From Saccharothrix espanaensis DSM 44229 (GTDB lineage: Bacteria > Actinomycetota > Actinomycetes > Mycobacteriales > Pseudonocardiaceae), in contig NC_019673.1 in the NCBI RefSeq assembly GCF_000328705.1, positions 6,510,001 to 6,574,000 of the forward strand: 64,000 nt of DNA, written 5' to 3'. The first letter of the stretch is position 1. Every line of letters starts with the position of its first letter. The translations under genes and the position numbers were made by a program. Shown in pieces: positions 40,733-49,301 of this stretch. The notes below the pieces were generated by a model, which saw only the letters and a list, made by a program, of their open reading frames with translations, did no database searches and had not been told where the DNA came from.

Positions 40733-41866
40733 ATGCCCCACAAGCGCGTCCTGGTACCACTCCTGCTGGCGGCCGCCCTGCCGCTCGCACTCGCGACACC
40801 CGCCGAGGCCGCAGCGCCCCGCGTGACGATCACCGAACTCCCGGCCCTGGCCGGCGGCACCGCCCGCGTGGTGGGGCTCAACGACAACGGCGAGGTCGCC
40901 GGCACCAACTCGGGCAGCACCGGCTCGCGGGCCGTGCTGTGGAACGGCGGCGCGCCGGTGGACCTCGGTCGCGGCAACGCCACCGCGATCAGCGCCCGCG
41001 GGCAGGTGCTGAGCCTGGAGTCCATGACCAGTGGGGGCACCTACCAGCAGCACCCGAGGATCTGGCACGCCGGCACGACGACCAACCTGGCCCCGTCCGG
41101 TTCGGGGTGGGTGATCGCGAACGCGATCAACGCCACCGGCGACGTGCCGATCACGTACTCCCGTTCGCCGTACGGGTACCACCAAGAGGCCGCGGCCGTG
41201 TGGAAGACGGACCACCACGTGGGCCTGTCGGTCAGCGGCCCGCACCTGAGCATCTCGGTGATCACCGACAACGGCCTGACCGCCGGCACCCAACTGCCGA
41301 TGTTCGGCGACGACAAGAACGCGTTCCGCTGCCAGGAGACGTCGTGCACGCGCCTGGCGGCCGCGCCGGGAACCGGCCCGTACGCGGTGGTGGCGGCGAA
41401 CGAGTCGGGCGTGATCGTCGGCAACCGCGACAACCGGCCGTTGCGCTGGCAGGGCGACGCGGTGACGGTGCTGCCGGGCGGGGTGGGCGCGGTCGCGTCC
41501 TCCCAGCAGGCGGTGAACGAGCGCGGCCACGTCGTCGGGTGGACGCAGGACGCGTCGGGCGTCCGGCGGGCCACGGTGTGGCGCGGCGGGCGCCAGGTCG
41601 TGCTCAACGTGCCCGGACCGTCGGAGGCGCTGGCGATCAACGACAAGGGCGACATCATCGGCTACAGCTCGGCGTCGGGGCAACAGCGCGCGTTCTTGTG
41701 GCGCAACGGCCGCGCGGTCGAACTGGGCACCCTGGGCGGCACCCACAGCGTTCCGGTGGCCATCAACAACAACGGCGTCGTCATCGGCCACTCGACAACC
41801 GCCGACGGCTCTTCCCGCGCGGTGAAGTGGACCGTGCGAAAGAGCCGGTCCGCCACAACCGGGTGA
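40733..41866 (+). CDS. Secreted HAF-repeat protein
   Basis: The 377-residue protein has a signal peptide (MPHKRVLVPLLLAAALPLAL, cleavage after AEA near residue 27). It is then built from repeats of about 45-50 residues with the pattern A.NDNGEV.G, such as VGLNDNGEVAGTNS, VNERGHVVGWT, AINDKGDIIGYS and AINNNGVVIGHS. These HAF-type extracellular repeats form small beta blades, so the protein may fold as a propeller. The ligand is unknown. It ends about 37 bp before a strong stem-loop. Confidence 0.8.
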   Translation: MPHKRVLVPLLLAAALPLALATPAEAAAPRVTITELPALAGGTARVVGLNDNGEVAGTNSGSTGSRAVLWNGGAPVDLGRGNATAISARGQVLSLESMTSGGTYQQHPRIWHAGTTTNLAPSGSGWVIANAINATGDVPITYSRSPYGYHQEAAAVWKTDHHVGLSVSGPHLSISVITDNGLTAGTQLPMFGDDKNAFRCQETSCTRLAAAPGTGPYAVVAANESGVIVGNRDNRPLRWQGDAVTVLPGGVGAVASSQQAVNERGHVVGWTQDASGVRRATVWRGGRQVVLNVPGPSEALAINDKGDIIGYSSASGQQRAFLWRNGRAVELGTLGGTHSVPVAINNNGVVIGHSTTADGSSRAVKWTVRKSRSATTG

Positions 41867-41903
41867 TGATTGGACGCTGTGCGCACTGACTGAACGCCAC
41901 CAA

Positions 41904-41935
41904 CCTAGGCCGGAAACCGCAGTTTCCGGCCTAGG
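41904..41935 (+). terminator. Perfect stem-loop after the HAF-repeat gene
   Basis: Perfect 14-bp arms CCTAGGCCGGAAAC and complement enclose the tetraloop CGCA. No U-tract follows. It can act in either direction. Confidence 0.75.
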
Positions 41936-42780
41936 TAACCAAATCGGGCGAATGGACCGGTGTTCAGGCACCAAATCAAGATCATTTTCGTTGCCTGAAA
42001 AAATGATGTCGCGCTCAGGCGGAGCGTCCAGGCGGAGCGCAGAGGCCCCGACGAGGGTGGCACCGGAGGCCGCCGGGAAGCGAGTGATGGCGAAGATCCT
42101 CGCCCTGGCAGACAACGGCTCCACCCCACGCCCCACCCAACCGCGACCGCCACACCGGTCGCCCACGTGGCGGGGCTGTGCGGTGCTCGTGGGCGGACTT
42201 GGATGTGTGGCGGGAAGTTCTCGCGCCGGCTGCGAACTGGGGGTCCGGGGGTTCCCCACCGGCCGAGGGAGAGCGCTCGGGTGGGCCGAGGGAGAGCTTG
42301 TGAGTGAGGCGAGGCTGGTACGGGGGCCGGTGGCGTTCGGCTTGCCGAACGGTTCGTGGTGCGACTGGGGGCCGCACGGGCGGGGTGCGCGGGCGGGGCG
42401 GGCGGCCGTATTAAGGCGGGTTTCGGGGTGGTTGTCTGCGGCCCGGGTCGAGTGGCGGGTCTTGCGGATTGGTGGTAAGTGAATAGGCGTCCTGGCTCGG
42501 TGACCCAGGACACTTCACTCCGTTCGGGTGTCGTACGTCCCACTTGGTGACCGATTGTGACGGATCGGAGTCGCGGTCGGAGATTCCAGCCACAGAACGG
42601 CTCTCAGTCGCTCCGACGTTCGGTCGAATGGGTGTCCACCATGCTCACCAGGCGTGCGAACATCTCCCGCCGGGCGCAACCGGAATCCCCTGCCGACCGG
42701 GGCGATGTGCGACCGAAGGGCTTTCCCGCACCGACCGGGTCGTTTTGTCCGAAAGCTCCGGCGAGTGCCCCAAACGTGTA
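41936..42780. other. Unexplained 0.85-kb region before the antibiotic cluster
   Basis: No supported gene, tRNA or mobile element was found. Open frames in several phases lack family resemblance. An inverted repeat TTCAGGCA/TGCCTGAA spans 41963-41999 with an unusually AT-rich loop. The rest is purine-rich on one strand (about 42230-42420). It probably marks the left boundary of the saccharomicin-type cluster and contains the upstream control region of the AraC-type gene. Confidence 0.45.
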
Positions 42781-42782
42781 TT

Positions 42783-42804
42783 GTGTGCCCCACGTGGGGC
42801 GCAC
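42783..42804. promoter_or_regulatory. Palindrome upstream of the AraC-type regulator
   Basis: GCCCCACGTGGGGC is a perfect 14-bp palindrome at 42787-42800, extended to 22 bp with one mismatched pair. A related half, TGCCCCAAACGTG, lies 20 bp upstream as a direct repeat. It sits 30 bp before the ATG at 42834, so it is well placed as an operator or activator site. Confidence 0.5.
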
Positions 42805-42833
42805 GAGCCAGGATTACACGTAGGGAGTACTCC

Positions 42834-43715
42834 ATGGGGGGGCCAGGGGGATTTTATGGTTCAGATAATGTTCGGGAGTCGGTGACCGCCGCCCCGGCAG
42901 CCCGCCTGCGGCCGGGTGTGCGGGAATATCTGGGGTTTCGTCGTGAATTTCACGTTCCGCAGCGCCGACTCGACGTGGCGGCCGCGGTGACGTCAATGGT
43001 GCTGTTGTTCGAGTGCACCACCGCCGATGTCGCCGGGTCACCGGCAACCGCCACGTCGCGGGTTTCCGGTTTGCGCACCCGGCCGGTCCACCTCCACTGC
43101 CACGGGCACCTGCACGGCATCGAGGTGGTGCTCGAACCGTGGGCGGCGTTCTCGCTCTTCGGCAGGTCGATGGACAAGTTGACCGACACCGCGGTCCCGG
43201 CGGCCGAACTGCTCGGCGACCGCGTGCACGGGCTGGCCGAGCGGCTCGGTGCCGCCGCGGACTGGACCGAGCGGTTCGGCCTGGTCGACGCCGAGCTGAG
43301 CCGGTGGCGGTCGATGCGGCCGTGCTCGCACCAGGTCCAGACGGCGTGGTACCTGCTGGCCCGCACGAGCGGCACGATCCCGATCGCGGAACTGGTCAGC
43401 GCCACCGGCTGGAGCCAGCGGCAGCTGGAACGCCGGTTCCGCGAGCAGATCGGGCTGCCGCCCAAGGCCGCCGCCCGGGTGCTGCGCTTCGAGCGGGCGC
43501 TGCGGCTGCTGGTCGCCGGTGCGCCGCTGGCCGAGGTGGCGGCCGCGTGCGGCTACTACGACCAGGCGCACCTCAGCCGCGAGTTCACCGCGCTCGCCGG
43601 CCGCTCGATCAGCCAGTTCCGGCAGGAGCGGGTGAGTATAGCCGAGAACCCGGCCGGATCGGCCGGACGGGGGGCGACGATTTTATCCAAGACTGCCGGC
43701 CGCTCCGGTGACTAA
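42834..43715 (+). CDS. AraC-family transcriptional regulator with a TTA codon
   Basis: The 293-residue protein ends in the AraC/XylS double helix-turn-helix (IPIAELVSATGWSQRQLERR near 186-205; PLAEVAAACGYYDQAHLSRE near 230-249). The N-terminal 170 residues are a sensor domain of no clear type. Codon 284 is TTA (43683-43685), the leucine codon that in Streptomyces and relatives depends on the bldA tRNA and often sits in antibiotic pathway regulators. The ATG at 42834 follows TAGGGAGTACTCC. As the first gene of the cluster side, it is a likely pathway-specific regulator. Confidence 0.85.
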   Translation: MGGPGGFYGSDNVRESVTAAPAARLRPGVREYLGFRREFHVPQRRLDVAAAVTSMVLLFECTTADVAGSPATATSRVSGLRTRPVHLHCHGHLHGIEVVLEPWAAFSLFGRSMDKLTDTAVPAAELLGDRVHGLAERLGAAADWTERFGLVDAELSRWRSMRPCSHQVQTAWYLLARTSGTIPIAELVSATGWSQRQLERRFREQIGLPPKAAARVLRFERALRLLVAGAPLAEVAAACGYYDQAHLSREFTALAGRSISQFRQERVSIAENPAGSAGRGATILSKTAGRSGD

Positions 43716-44202
43716 ATTTCGGTCTGTGGCCACACGCGAAGAGCAGGGTTGCCCGGCCACCTGGGTGGCGACAATGCAGCGAACAATCGGCTCGAGACGC
43801 CGCCAGGTCCCCGCACGACCTGACGGCGACCTGCGTTGAGCGCGCAGCCGGGGGCAAGTTCCGGCGGTGTTCCACCGAGTTACGGGTGATGGAATACCGC
43901 CAATACACCGACTTGTCGACCCCGCGCTGCCGTTTTACCAGGACTGGGGGCAGGTCATTCCTTTGACGTGCCGGAAAGAAATCGCCGGACGCAGCCCCGG
44001 TGGCGGTCGTTCCCGACCGTCCACCGGTTTCGTCGTGGCCGCTCAACTGGGGCGACCGGCCACGGCGCGACACCCGGGCACTCCGGCGACCTCACGCCGC
44101 GGACCGCGGCGATCGACCCGTGCCCGGCACTTGCGCCGGGCACGGGTCCGGTCGGCCGTCGGTCGGTGGCACATCCGACGAAGCAGGAAGGGCTAGCGAG
44201 AC
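43716..44202. other. Gap between the AraC-type and LmbU-type regulators
   Basis: No supported gene. A 154-codon minus-strand frame overlapping the AraC gene end shows no family resemblance and looks like chance. The gap contains the stem-loop at 44115-44148 and presumably the promoter of the LmbU-type gene. Confidence 0.5.
44115..44148 (+). terminator. Strong stem-loop 55 bp before the LmbU-type gene
   Basis: Perfect 14-bp arms GACCCGTGCCCGGC and complement with a 6-nt loop. It is far from the AraC stop (400 bp), so it could act as an attenuator in the leader of the LmbU-type gene rather than a plain terminator. Confidence 0.55.
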
Positions 44203-44862
44203 GTGGCGCTGAACGAGTTGCAGAAGAGGGACACGGCTTCGGTCGGGTACGCGCGGAACGGTCCCCCCGTCCAGCGCGGGGGAAGTGCCTCGAAGAGCCG
44301 GATCCTCACCACGCGCGTCGGGCTGCGCATCCCGGATGCGCTGAACTTCGACATCTGGGAGCGGGCCGGCTTGCAGCTCTCCCGGATCGCCGACTCCTCG
44401 GCGTGGTGCCTGGGCGACTGGCTGATCTACGGCCAGAGCAACTACGTCGGCCGGTACCGGCAGGCGGTGGAGATGGCGGGGCTGGAGTACCAGACGTTGC
44501 GGAACTACGCCTGGGTCGCGCGGCGGTTCGAGCTGTGGCGTCGGCACGAGAAGCTGAGCTTCCAGCACCACGCCGAGGTCGCGGCGCTCTCGCCGGACGA
44601 GCAGGACAAGTGGCTCACCCGCGCCGAGCAGGGCAACTGGTCGCGCAACCAGCTGCGCAACCACCGGCGGCTGGCCGAGAACAACGGCCAGATCCCGGAG
44701 CCGGTCAGCGTGGCGCTGCTCAAGCTCAGCGTGGACCACGAGCAGATCGAGCAGTGGCGCGAGGCGGCCCGCAGGTCGAGCAAGCGGTACGAGCAGTGGG
44801 TGATGACCGCGCTCGACGCCGCCGCGAAGCGCGAGTTGGAGCTGGAGCCGCAGGACGCGTGA
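44203..44862 (+). CDS. LmbU-family antibiotic cluster regulator
   Basis: The 219-residue protein matches the LmbU/NovE/HmtD-type regulators known from the lincomycin and novobiocin-type clusters. Diagnostic blocks are VGLRIPDALNFDIWERAG, IADSSAWCLGDWLIYGQSNY, YQTLRNYAWVARRFELWRR, LSFQHHAEVAALSPDEQDKW and the helical WSRNQLRNHRRLA. LmbU is a DNA-binding activator of biosynthetic and resistance promoters, and the same role is expected here. The GTG at 44203 is used. It converges on sam5, and a 44-bp palindrome separates the two genes. Confidence 0.9.
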   Translation: MALNELQKRDTASVGYARNGPPVQRGGSASKSRILTTRVGLRIPDALNFDIWERAGLQLSRIADSSAWCLGDWLIYGQSNYVGRYRQAVEMAGLEYQTLRNYAWVARRFELWRRHEKLSFQHHAEVAALSPDEQDKWLTRAEQGNWSRNQLRNHRRLAENNGQIPEPVSVALLKLSVDHEQIEQWREAARRSSKRYEQWVMTALDAAAKRELELEPQDA

Positions 44863-45024
44863 GAGGCGGGCGCCGGGAGAGCGGTGCCCGATGTTCCACC
44901 CTGATGTCCCCCACCGATCTCCGACCTCGACCCTGGTCCGGCCACAGTGGAGCCTTCCCGCGCGCACGCGGGGAGACGCGCCGGTGAGCGGGTCGTCCTG
45001 ACCGGAAGACACGGTGTGAGGTCC

Positions 45025-45068
45025 GCGGAGGACGTGGTGAACCCGGCCGGGTTCACCACGTCCTCCGC
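45025..45068. terminator. 44-bp perfect palindrome between convergent genes
   Basis: Arms of 22 bp (GCGGAGGACGTGGTGAACCC and two more bases, then the exact complement) abut without a loop; in RNA this folds as a long hairpin. It lies between the LmbU-type gene and sam5, so it should terminate both. Confidence 0.8.
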
Positions 45069-45126
45069 CGGTCCGGGCCGGCCCGGGGTCGATCAGGCGC
45101 GGGATCTGATCGGGTGCAGAGGTTGA

Positions 45127-46665
45127 TCAGGTGCCGGGGTTGATCAGGTCGGGCCTCGTCCAGCCGTCGAGGTCGTACTCGGACATGCACTGCTCGGCGA
45201 AACCCTTGAGCGCGGCGGCTTGGCCGTTCGCCTGGTACGCCTGCAGGGTCTGCACCCGGATGCCCTCGTGGTCGCCGCCGTAGTTGCGCTCGTAGAGCTC
45301 GTGCCGGCCGGCGAACTCGGTGCCGACCGCGTCCCACAGCAGCTTCAGCAGCTTGACCCGGTCGATCGCCTGGATGCCCCGCGAGCCGCGCAGGTAGCGG
45401 TCGAGGTACGGGCGGACGTCGGGGTTCTTCCAGTCGGCGGCCGAGGAGTTCAGGTAGATCAACCCGCTGCCGAGGGTCTGCTGGATGATCTCCTTGATGC
45501 GCGGGTAGCCCACGCCCATGAAGGTGCGGTACGCGAGCCCGTAGTTGAGGTTCGGCTGCACCGAGCCGCCGACCCACGAGTTCGGCGACTTGGCCATCGC
45601 GTCGGACAGGCCCCAGAACACGTCGCGCCAGTTGAGCACTTCGCCGACCTGCGCCTGCACGCCCCGGAAGTGCGTGGTGCCGGTGACCTCCACCGCCTTC
45701 ATGACGCAGCCGGCGATGAAGTCCAGCTTGACCGCGAGGCGGGTGCAGCCGTGGAAGGTGAAGCGTTCGAGGAAGCCTGACCCGGTGGCGAAGGAGTTGG
45801 CCGCGCCCGCGTCGTACATGAACACGTTCTCCCAGGGCACCAGCACCCGGTCGAAGATCATGATCGAGTCGTTCTCGTCGAGCCGGCTCGACAGCGGGTA
45901 GTCGAAGGGCGAGCCCTGCGTCGCGACCATCAGCTCGTAGGAGGTGCGGCAGATGAGCTTGAGGCCGGGCGAGTTCATCGGGACCGTGAACACCAGGCCG
46001 AACTTCTTGTCCCGCACCGGAAGCCCGTAGTGCGCGATGAGGTTCGCGTTGGTCATCGCGGAGCCGGTCGCGACCACCTTGGCGCCGGAGACGATCAACC
46101 CGCTGTCGGTCTCCTCCTCCACGTGCACGCAGATGTCGGCGGTCCGGTCGGCGGGCCGGTCCCGGTCGACCGGCGGGTGCACGATCGCGTGGTTGAAGTA
46201 CAGCACCCGTTCCTGGGCGTCGCGGTACCAGCGGCGGGCGTTGGCCTCGAACGGCCCGTAGAACTCGGCGTTGGCGTCGAGCGTGCCGAAGAACGCCGCC
46301 TTGTAGTCCGGGGTGCGGCCCATCCACCCGTACACCAGCCGCTGCCAGCCGACGATGGCCTCGCGCGCGGCGACCAGGTCCTCCGACGACCGGGCGGTCT
46401 TGAAGAACGGGTGGGTGAACCCGCCGTTGCCGGTGTCGGTGGGCACCCGCAGCACACCTTCGGACGCCGGGTCGTGCAGCACGTCGTAGAGCCGCGCGAT
46501 GGAGCGCACGCTGTTGCGGAAGGCCAGGTGCGTGGTGACGTCGTCGACCCGCTCGCCGTAGATGTAGACCTCTCGGCCGTCCCGCAGTGATTCCAGGTAC
46601 TCCTCGCCCGTCATCGGGCGGACGTTGTTGAGCCGGCCCGCCGGCGCAGGTGACGTGATGGTCAT
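45127..46665 (-). CDS. sam5: Sam5: 4-coumarate 3-hydroxylase (HpaB family)
   Basis: The 512-residue flavin-dependent monooxygenase is of the 4-hydroxyphenylacetate 3-monooxygenase large-subunit family. Typical segments are [55 protein letters not shown] and [11 protein letters not shown]. It uses FADH2 from a separate reductase to hydroxylate p-coumarate to caffeate, as shown for Sam5 of S. espanaensis, whose length it matches. The ATG at 46665 has GGAG 11 nt upstream; an upstream in-frame start at 46812 would add an unrelated tail. It is transcribed opposite to sam7/sam8 and provides the second step of the dihydroxycinnamoyl unit. Confidence 0.93.
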   Translation of the reverse strand: MTITSPAPAGRLNNVRPMTGEEYLESLRDGREVYIYGERVDDVTTHLAFRNSVRSIARLYDVLHDPASEGVLRVPTDTGNGGFTHPFFKTARSSEDLVAAREAIVGWQRLVYGWMGRTPDYKAAFFGTLDANAEFYGPFEANARRWYRDAQERVLYFNHAIVHPPVDRDRPADRTADICVHVEEETDSGLIVSGAKVVATGSAMTNANLIAHYGLPVRDKKFGLVFTVPMNSPGLKLICRTSYELMVATQGSPFDYPLSSRLDENDSIMIFDRVLVPWENVFMYDAGAANSFATGSGFLERFTFHGCTRLAVKLDFIAGCVMKAVEVTGTTHFRGVQAQVGEVLNWRDVFWGLSDAMAKSPNSWVGGSVQPNLNYGLAYRTFMGVGYPRIKEIIQQTLGSGLIYLNSSAADWKNPDVRPYLDRYLRGSRGIQAIDRVKLLKLLWDAVGTEFAGRHELYERNYGGDHEGIRVQTLQAYQANGQAAALKGFAEQCMSEYDLDGWTRPDLINPGT

Positions 46666-47244
46666 TTCGCTGCTTCTCCGTCGCGAAGGCTGTTCGGCCG
46701 ATCTCCGCCCGGTGGCGTCGATCGCACTGCTGAGGTGATGGGTGGTCGAGAACGCGGGGTGCCGGCGTGGCGGAAGCCCGGCAGGGCGGGGGAACCGCGG
46801 TTCGGGCGGCACGCCGGTGGTCGTGGTGACACCGTGCTCGCCAGGGGTGGTGCGCCGTCCCGCCGGCGAGACGGCGGCGGACCGGTGGCGGCGTGCCGGC
46901 CGGTGGCCGAGCGCACCGGGGCTGTTCGTTCGGCGATCTTCTCGCGGCCCGTCGTGAAATACAATTAGTCCGCCGGTGGCTTTCGCTGTCGCGGGCCACC
47001 GGTCCGGCGGTTCGGCGGAGGTGGCCGACCTCGGGAAAGGTTCGGAGTCCGAGTCTATTCACCGGGTCCGCCGGCGGCGGCCGGGCCGGTGCGCCGGGAG
47101 CTTTCCGGTCCGCCGATCCGGCGGCGCGGTGCCATGATCGCTGTAAGATAAAAACATCGACGGTCCGGGGGCGCTCGTCAGGTCGCGCCCTCGTGGTGAC
47201 CGGCAATCCTGCGCGTTCCCCAAAAGCAACGAACGGGTCGGTCC
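46666..47244. promoter_or_regulatory. Divergent promoter region sam5 / rmlA
   Basis: This 579-bp gap separates the two transcripts of the aglycone genes and shows no supported gene. AT-rich islands in an otherwise GC-rich stretch contain -10-like boxes: TACAAT at 46960-46965 and TAAGAT at 47144-47149, the latter about 95 bp before rmlA. No matching -35 boxes are convincing, so activator dependence (AraC- or LmbU-type) is plausible. Confidence 0.4.
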
Positions 47245-48117
47245 ATGAAGGGGATAATTCTCGCCGGGGGCAGTGGTACGCGGTTGTACCCGCTCACGAA
47301 GTCGACGTCGAAACAACTGCTGGCGATCTACGACAAGCCGATGGTGTACTACCCGCTGTCGGTGCTCATGCTGGCCCAGATCAGGGAAATCCTGGTGATC
47401 TCGACACCGGACAGCCTGCCGGCGCTGCGGAACCTGCTGTCCGACGGGTCGCACCTCGGGCTCGACATCACCTATGCCGAGCAGACCGAGCCGCGCGGTA
47501 TCGCCGACGCGCTGCTGATCGGCGCGGACCACATCGACGGTGGGCCCTCCGCGTTGATCCTGGGCGACAACCTCTATCACGGTGCCGGGTTCTCGCGTAT
47601 TCTCCGGGCATCCCGCGAACGGCTCGACGGGTGTGTGCTGTTCGGTTACCCGGTGTCCGATCCGGAGCGCTACGGGATCGGCGAGACCGACGACCGGGGC
47701 AATCTCGTCTCGATCGAGGAGAAACCGCTCCGGCCGCGTTCGGACAACGCGATCACCGGCCTCTACTTCTACGATTCCGACGCGGTGGAGATCGCCCGCG
47801 GGCTGGCTCCGTCGGCCCGCGGCGAATTGGAGATCACCGATGTCAACCGGCACTACCTGAAGCAGGGCCGGGCGAGCATGTTCCGGTTGGGCCGCGGGTT
47901 CACCTGGCTCGACGCGGGCACGCACGACTCGATGCTGGCCGCCGGCCAGTACGTGCAGGTGATCGAGCAGCGCCAGGGCGTGCGCGTGGCGTGCTTGGAG
48001 GAGATCGCGCTGCGGCTGGGCTACATCGACGCCGACGCGTGCCACCGGCTCGGCGAGGGGATGAAGAACTCCGAGTACGGCCGGTACCTGATGCAGATCG
48101 CCCAGTCGCTGGGGTGA
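47245..48117 (+). CDS. rmlA: Glucose-1-phosphate thymidylyltransferase (RmlA type)
   Basis: The 290-residue enzyme makes dTDP-glucose from dTTP and glucose-1-phosphate, the entry step to dTDP-deoxysugars such as rhamnose, fucose, digitoxose and aminosugars. The nucleotidyltransferase signature GGSGTRLYPLTKSTSKQL lies at residues 8-25. LILGDNLYHG near 107, EEKPLRPRSDNAITGLYFYD and FRLGRGFTWLDAGTHDSM follow. Length is canonical. It leads a rightward operon with sam7, sam8 and a methyltransferase, 59 bp before the sam7 start. By position between sam5 and sam7 it is probably the gene called sam6; that label is inference. Confidence 0.95.
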   Translation: MKGIILAGGSGTRLYPLTKSTSKQLLAIYDKPMVYYPLSVLMLAQIREILVISTPDSLPALRNLLSDGSHLGLDITYAEQTEPRGIADALLIGADHIDGGPSALILGDNLYHGAGFSRILRASRERLDGCVLFGYPVSDPERYGIGETDDRGNLVSIEEKPLRPRSDNAITGLYFYDSDAVEIARGLAPSARGELEITDVNRHYLKQGRASMFRLGRGFTWLDAGTHDSMLAAGQYVQVIEQRQGVRVACLEEIALRLGYIDADACHRLGEGMKNSEYGRYLMQIAQSLG

Positions 48118-48176
48118 CCGCCGGTGTCGGGCGCTTGGGAGGTTGTGCACGACGCGCGGACGGGAAGGGAGTGCCG

Positions 48177-49301
48177 GTGGGCTATGCAGAACTGAGTCCG
48201 GAAGAGCTCTTGGGGCTCGGCTTCGCCGCACCCGGGGTCACCGAGGACGCCTGGTCGGTGCGGTGGGACGCGGCGGTGCCGGCCGCCGCCGCGCTGTGGG
48301 CGACCACCCCGCCGACGGTCGACTTCCGCACCTCGGGCAGCACCGGCCCGAGCCGGAGCAGGCGGCGGCTGCGGGAGAACCTGTGGCTGGAGGCGGGGAT
48401 GCTCGCCGACCTGGTCGCGCCGGACGGGCCGGAGGCGGCGGTGTGCTTCGCCCCGCCGACGCACGTCTACGGCGCGCTGGCCAGCGTGCTCGTCCCGGCC
48501 CGGCTGGGGATCCCGGCCTGGTACCGCCCGACGTTCTTCGGCGCCATGCCGGAGGTCGGCCGGGGCCGGGTCCTGGTGGTGGCGACGCCGTGGATCTTCA
48601 CCCTGCTGCTCCAGCACCTGGACTGGGTGCGCGGCCTGGAGCACGTCACGGTGCTCTACAGCAGCGCCGTGCTGCCCGCCGCGGCCGGGGAGTTCCTGGC
48701 GGAGGCGGGTCCGGAGCGCACCCGGATCGTGGAGGTGCTGGGGTCGACGGAGGCCGGCGGCATCGCGTTCCGGCAGTGGCGGGCGGGCACTCCCCCGGCG
48801 TGGACGTTGTTCCCGGACGTCGCGTTCGCCGGCGGGCCGGGCGAAGGCCCGGACGACGAGGTCCCGCTGGTGGTGAGCAGTCCCCGCCTGGCGTTCGAGC
48901 CCGGCCGGCCGCCGCCCGCCACCTGGGAGACCGACGACCGGGTGGTGCCGCTGGACGGCCGGACGTTCCGGCTGGTCGGCCGGGCCGGGCGGCTGGTCAA
49001 GGTGAACGGCCGCCGGATCAACCTCGACGAGGCCGAGCACTCGGTGCGGGCCGCGCTGGAGTGCGCGGACCTCGCCCTGGTGCCGATCTTCGACCGGATG
49101 ATCGGCGAGCACGTCGAGCTGCTCGTGGTGCTGCGCGACGGGACGGTGCTGTCCGACCTCGACCTGCCGGCGGCGTTCGCGCGGCTGGGCGTGCGCCCGA
49201 AGAGCGTGCGGGTGGTGCCCCGGATCGACCGGTCCCCGCTGGGAAAGCTGCGGCACGGTCAAGCTCCAGAAACAGACGACGCGGAGGTTGGGACAAGGTG
49301 A
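48177..49301 (+). CDS. sam7: Sam7: adenylate-forming acyl ligase, N-terminally short
   Basis: The 374-residue member of the acyl-CoA synthetase/adenylation superfamily should activate the (hydroxy)cinnamic acid. AMP-binding motif A3 is TSGSTGPSRS at residues 52-61, A5 is LGSTEAGG, A8 is GRAGRLVKVNGRRINLDEAE, and the catalytic A10 lysine is in RSPLGKL near the end. Normal ligases have 150-200 residues before A3, so the N-terminal subdomain is nearly absent. The GTG at 48177 has AAGGGA 6 nt upstream; a GTG at 48171 is possible. Its stop overlaps the sam8 start (GTGA). In saccharomicin it would prepare caffeate or coumarate for amide bonding to taurine. Confidence 0.87.
   Translation: MGYAELSPEELLGLGFAAPGVTEDAWSVRWDAAVPAAAALWATTPPTVDFRTSGSTGPSRSRRRLRENLWLEAGMLADLVAPDGPEAAVCFAPPTHVYGALASVLVPARLGIPAWYRPTFFGAMPEVGRGRVLVVATPWIFTLLLQHLDWVRGLEHVTVLYSSAVLPAAAGEFLAEAGPERTRIVEVLGSTEAGGIAFRQWRAGTPPAWTLFPDVAFAGGPGEGPDDEVPLVVSSPRLAFEPGRPPPATWETDDRVVPLDGRTFRLVGRAGRLVKVNGRRINLDEAEHSVRAALECADLALVPIFDRMIGEHVELLVVLRDGTVLSDLDLPAAFARLGVRPKSVRVVPRIDRSPLGKLRHGQAPETDDAEVGTR

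Noticed and set aside
41963-41999. TTCAGGCA/TGCCTGAA inverted repeat considered as a terminator
   Set aside because: Loop of 21 nt is long, no gene ends close by and the run of A follows on the wrong strand.
40430-42259. 609-aa minus-strand frame antisense to the HAF-repeat gene
   Set aside because: Composition is that of an antisense shadow; the plus-strand protein has a signal peptide and repeats.
41952-42482. 176-aa plus-strand frame in the unexplained region
   Set aside because: No ribosome site, no family resemblance and no consistent codon bias; reported only as part of the region.
43609-44073. 154-aa minus-strand frame between the two regulators
   Set aside because: Overlaps the AraC gene end, no ribosome site, no resemblance.
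46662-46964. 100-aa minus-strand frame upstream of sam5
   Set aside because: Covers the sam5 leader and the divergent promoter region; Pro/Arg-rich with no family resemblance.
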